Of a stretch of DNA of 64,000 nucleotides, positions 62,101-64,000 are shown piece by piece (position 1 is the first letter of the stretch; each line of letters opens with the position of its first letter). The notes below the pieces were generated by a model that did no database searches, was not told the origin of the DNA, and saw nothing but the letters and a program-made list of their open reading frames with translations. Source of the DNA: Helicostylum pulchrum (taxonomy: Eukaryota; Mucoromycota; Mucoromycetes; Mucorales; Mucoraceae); contig JAIXMO010000055.1 in NCBI GenBank assembly GCA_025677825.1, positions 62,001-126,000 on the forward strand. Direction: 5' to 3'. The position numbers were made by a program, and so were the translations under genes.

Positions 62101-62202
62101 GGTTTTTTTTTCTGTGTCTGAATTAAAAAAAAAAAATATGTGATTACTGTATTAGCAGCACGGAACGAGTCAACCTGTTAGTACCCCCTCTCTCCTTTCG
62201 CA
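59140..62202. other. 3 kb spacer with transposase relic
   Basis: No intact gene. It holds the bHLH 3' flank, a mixed-composition patch near 59580-59960 without recognisable coding, the Tc1/mariner relic (60140-60890), and an AT-rich promoter side for eL42. Confidence 0.55.
60140..60890 (-). pseudogene. Decayed Tc1/mariner (DDE) transposase
   Basis: Reading the minus strand with several frameshifts and stops gives the transposase order. A helix-turn-helix-like AAKSARMSGVS sits near 60810. CVFTDESAVDINMRR follows with the first catalytic Asp, then YVIMDIAPIHPHGEIDSLIT with the second Asp. Next is SRAYRCIFLLPYSPEFNPY, where the usual NPIE has lost its Glu to a TAT-TGA change. DVKNKVKNKEDPSYTGIAEA follows. 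The copy is clearly dead. Terminal inverted repeats were not found by eye. It resembles DDE_3-type Tc1/mariner transposases that are common in fungi. Confidence 0.75.
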
Positions 62203-62787
62203 ATGGTAAAGTATACAACTACTGGGGATTTTTTTTTAAAAAAGTGTATCCATATATATATATAAGTGTATATATATATGTGAGAGAAAAGATAGAGATG
62301 GATAGATAGATGGATGGATGGATACCCAAAAAAAAAAATCGACTTTTTTCCAGACATTTTTTTTTTGCTAATGCTCACAATTTTAAAAAATAAATTAGGT
62401 CAACATTCCTAAGACCCGTAACACCTACTGTAAGGGTTCCAAGTGCAGAAAGCACACTCCCCACAAGGTCACTCAATACAAGGCCGGTAAGGCTTCTCTC
62501 TTCGCTCAAGGTAAGAGACGTTATGACCGTAAGCAAGCCGGTTATGGTGGTCAAACCAAGCCCGTTTTCCACAAGAAAGCCAAGACTACCAAGAAGATTG
62601 TCCTCCGTCTCGAGTGTACTGGTAAGTCATAACAACAATTGGATGGTCAACTTTTTCCAACTTGTGTATTTAATTTTTATTTTTTTAATTAGCTTGTAAG
62701 TACAAGATGCAACTTGCTATCAAGAGATGTAAGCACTTCGAGTTGGGTGGTGACAAGAAGACCAAGGGTGCCGCTCTTGTTTTCTAA
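62203..62787 (+). CDS. RPL42: Large-subunit ribosomal protein eL42 (Rpl42/L36a/L44)
   Basis: Three exons (62203-62205, 62399-62621, 62693-62787) give 106 aa, exactly the family length. The first exon is only the ATG, followed at once by GTAAAG, a classic ribosomal-protein layout; the second begins [20 protein letters not shown]. Zinc-binding Cys pairs are at TYCKGSKC and ECTACKYK-type positions. The end is [17 protein letters not shown]. Codon use is strongly biased to C-ending codons (ATC, AAG, CGT, GTC), unlike neighbouring genes, fitting very high expression. The segment QTKPVFHKK has Pro at the E-site position where Gln is known to give cycloheximide resistance in other yeasts, so the sensitive form is encoded. 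The 193-nt first intron contains T9A6, a TA microsatellite and GATA/GATG repeats. Confidence 0.95.
62257..62323. repeat. Microsatellites in eL42 intron 1
   Basis: Alternating TA tracts (about 62251-62280) are followed by GATA/GATG tetranucleotides (about 62290-62323) inside the first intron. Confidence 0.75.
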
Positions 62788-63044
62788 ATTGTTACCTCAT
62801 ATCAATTTATACGTTCACGTTCGCTCTTTTTTTTGCAAAAAAAAGACCTGTTTTTTTGTTCCTTTTTTACTCATTCCTTTGAAATAAAGCTATAAAGATC
62901 ACTTTTTTATGCAAATTGACTTTTTGACATTACCTTTTTTATATATAATTATTAAACCAATGTGGTGGCTTATTCCAGAGTATATATTAGAACTCATATT
63001 TTTTTCCCTGAAAGTTCCCTTTTTGTTTTCTGTTTAAACAACAA

Positions 63045-63908
63045 ATGAGTTTAGAAGAGAAAAAAGCTATTGTAATAGAGACCGAGACCGAGACCGAGAC
63101 AGTAAAGGTAAACCCCCCCCTCCCCCACAATATTAACTCTACTATACAATCTATAACTGACCTTGTTTTTTTTGTAAAGCCAGCAAAGAAAGATAACTAC
63201 AAGGAAAAAGCAGAAAAGAAACGTAAAATGGCAGAAATGAATCCTCATTATTTAGCTGCCAAAAACCGAGAAATTCCACCTGAAAAGAGACTCCGTAGAA
63301 GAAAAGACGGTGATTTTAGAGACGTAGACGATATGCATACTGCCAACTATTACTTTGAAAACGGTAAAAAATTACCCCTTGAAAAAAAAAAAAAAAAAAA
63401 AAAGGCACTGACAGAATCAAATATAGAAATGCGTAAAGTAAAACCATATTACTTTGAATACAAGTCATTTGCCAAAGGACGTTGGTTTGATAGAACCATT
63501 CTTGAAGTATTTTCTTCTGAATTTAGAGATCGTAGTGTTGATTATTATGTAACTGTCAAAAACAAACTTCATGTACTTTAAAAACTAATTCTCTTTTTTA
63601 TATATATAAATGTAGCGTTATGCAATTGAAAAAGGTTTACTCACAATCAATGATAAACAAGTAACAGTAGACACGATTATTAAGAATGGAGATACAATTG
63701 GACACAAAATTCATCGCCATGAACCTCCTTGTACCGATCAACCTATTAAGATTGTACATGAAGATCAAGATCTGTTTGTCATTGATAAACCAGGAGGTAT
63801 TCCTGTACATCCAGCTGGAAGATATAGACACAACTCAATTATTCATGTATTAAAAAAAGAATTGAATATACCTAAACTTTTTCGTAAGCAGTTTTTAAAA
63901 TTATATGC

Positions 63909-63939
<31 letters not shown>

Positions 63940-64000
63940 GTATGTTAACTTGAATATGTAGCTTGTAATAGACTTGATTTACCTACTTCAGGACTTATGT
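63045..64000 (+). CDS. RluA-family pseudouridine synthase (Pus8/Pus9/Rib2-like), 5' part
   Basis: Exons 63045-63107, 63180-63548, 63616-63883 and a fourth starting at 63967 run off the window, so the 3' end is missing. After a Lys/Glu-rich start, the block [33 protein letters not shown] and [16 protein letters not shown] is the S4-like N-terminal part. [20 protein letters not shown] and [10 protein letters not shown] follow. [12 protein letters not shown] is the catalytic motif, with the Asp of RLD as nucleophile. This is the Pus8/Pus9/Rib2 type, which makes pseudouridine 32 in cytosolic or mitochondrial tRNAs. The coding sequence includes about 22 consecutive A, encoding a Lys run. The C-terminal deaminase domain of Rib2 cannot be checked here. 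Confidence 0.88.

Overview
The window looks like nuclear DNA of an early-diverging filamentous fungus, most likely Mucoromycota/Mucorales. It is AT-rich with long A/T homopolymers. Genes carry many short introns (about 55-110 nt, GT..AG), down to an exon that is only the start codon. The protein set is fungal throughout: Bem2, Drs2, Vps1 and Swr1 homologues, SWIRM, bZIP and bHLH regulators, a GT62 mannosyltransferase and a protoglobin. A fragment resembling the eukaryotic TnpB homologue Fanzor and a decayed Tc1/mariner-type transposase also fit this lineage. The assignment is inference; no rRNA or mitochondrial marker is present. Most gene models were assembled by eye from exon pieces. Where coordinates are given, the exon lengths sum to a multiple of three.

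Layout. 0.1-14 kb: GT62 glycosyltransferase, Atf-type bZIP factor, SWIRM protein and a five-exon BEM2-like RhoGAP of about 2203 aa, all on the minus strand, with a 2.8 kb non-coding stretch. 14-25 kb: seven-exon PRPP synthetase with an internal insertion, a long AT-rich spacer with a small three-exon gene (52 aa), a tail-anchored protoglobin and a nine-exon DRS2-type flippase. 25-34 kb: FabG-like reductase, G-patch/zinc-finger protein, mitochondrial acyl carrier protein, ARL8 GTPase, an unrecognised proline-rich protein and a USP36/Ubp10-type deubiquitinase. 34-39 kb: a 5'-truncated Fanzor-like fragment followed by a structured GC-rich element, then VPS1 and a Q/G/M-rich protein. 39-50 kb: mostly accessory DNA holding decayed coding debris with a hairpin, an MFS transporter, a secreted protein with dibasic repeats, a spliced relic, a broken Cid1-type nucleotidyltransferase and a MITE. 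51-64 kb: PHD/C2H2 protein, SWR1 ATPase, bHLH factor, a Tc1/mariner relic, ribosomal protein eL42 and the 5' part of an RluA-type pseudouridine synthase cut by the window end.

How the genes relate. Most are independent housekeeping genes, as expected in a eukaryote. Two loose themes appear. Membrane traffic and polarity are represented by BEM2, DRS2, ARL8 and VPS1. Mitochondrial type II fatty-acid synthesis is represented by the FabG-like reductase and acyl carrier protein, only about 2.2 kb apart. SWR1, the SWIRM protein, the PHD protein, bZIP and bHLH are chromatin or transcription factors. The most unusual material is the Fanzor-like remnant with its structured 3' flank, the degenerate nucleotidyltransferase, and a recurring self-complementary T(n)A(n) tract in introns of many unrelated genes.
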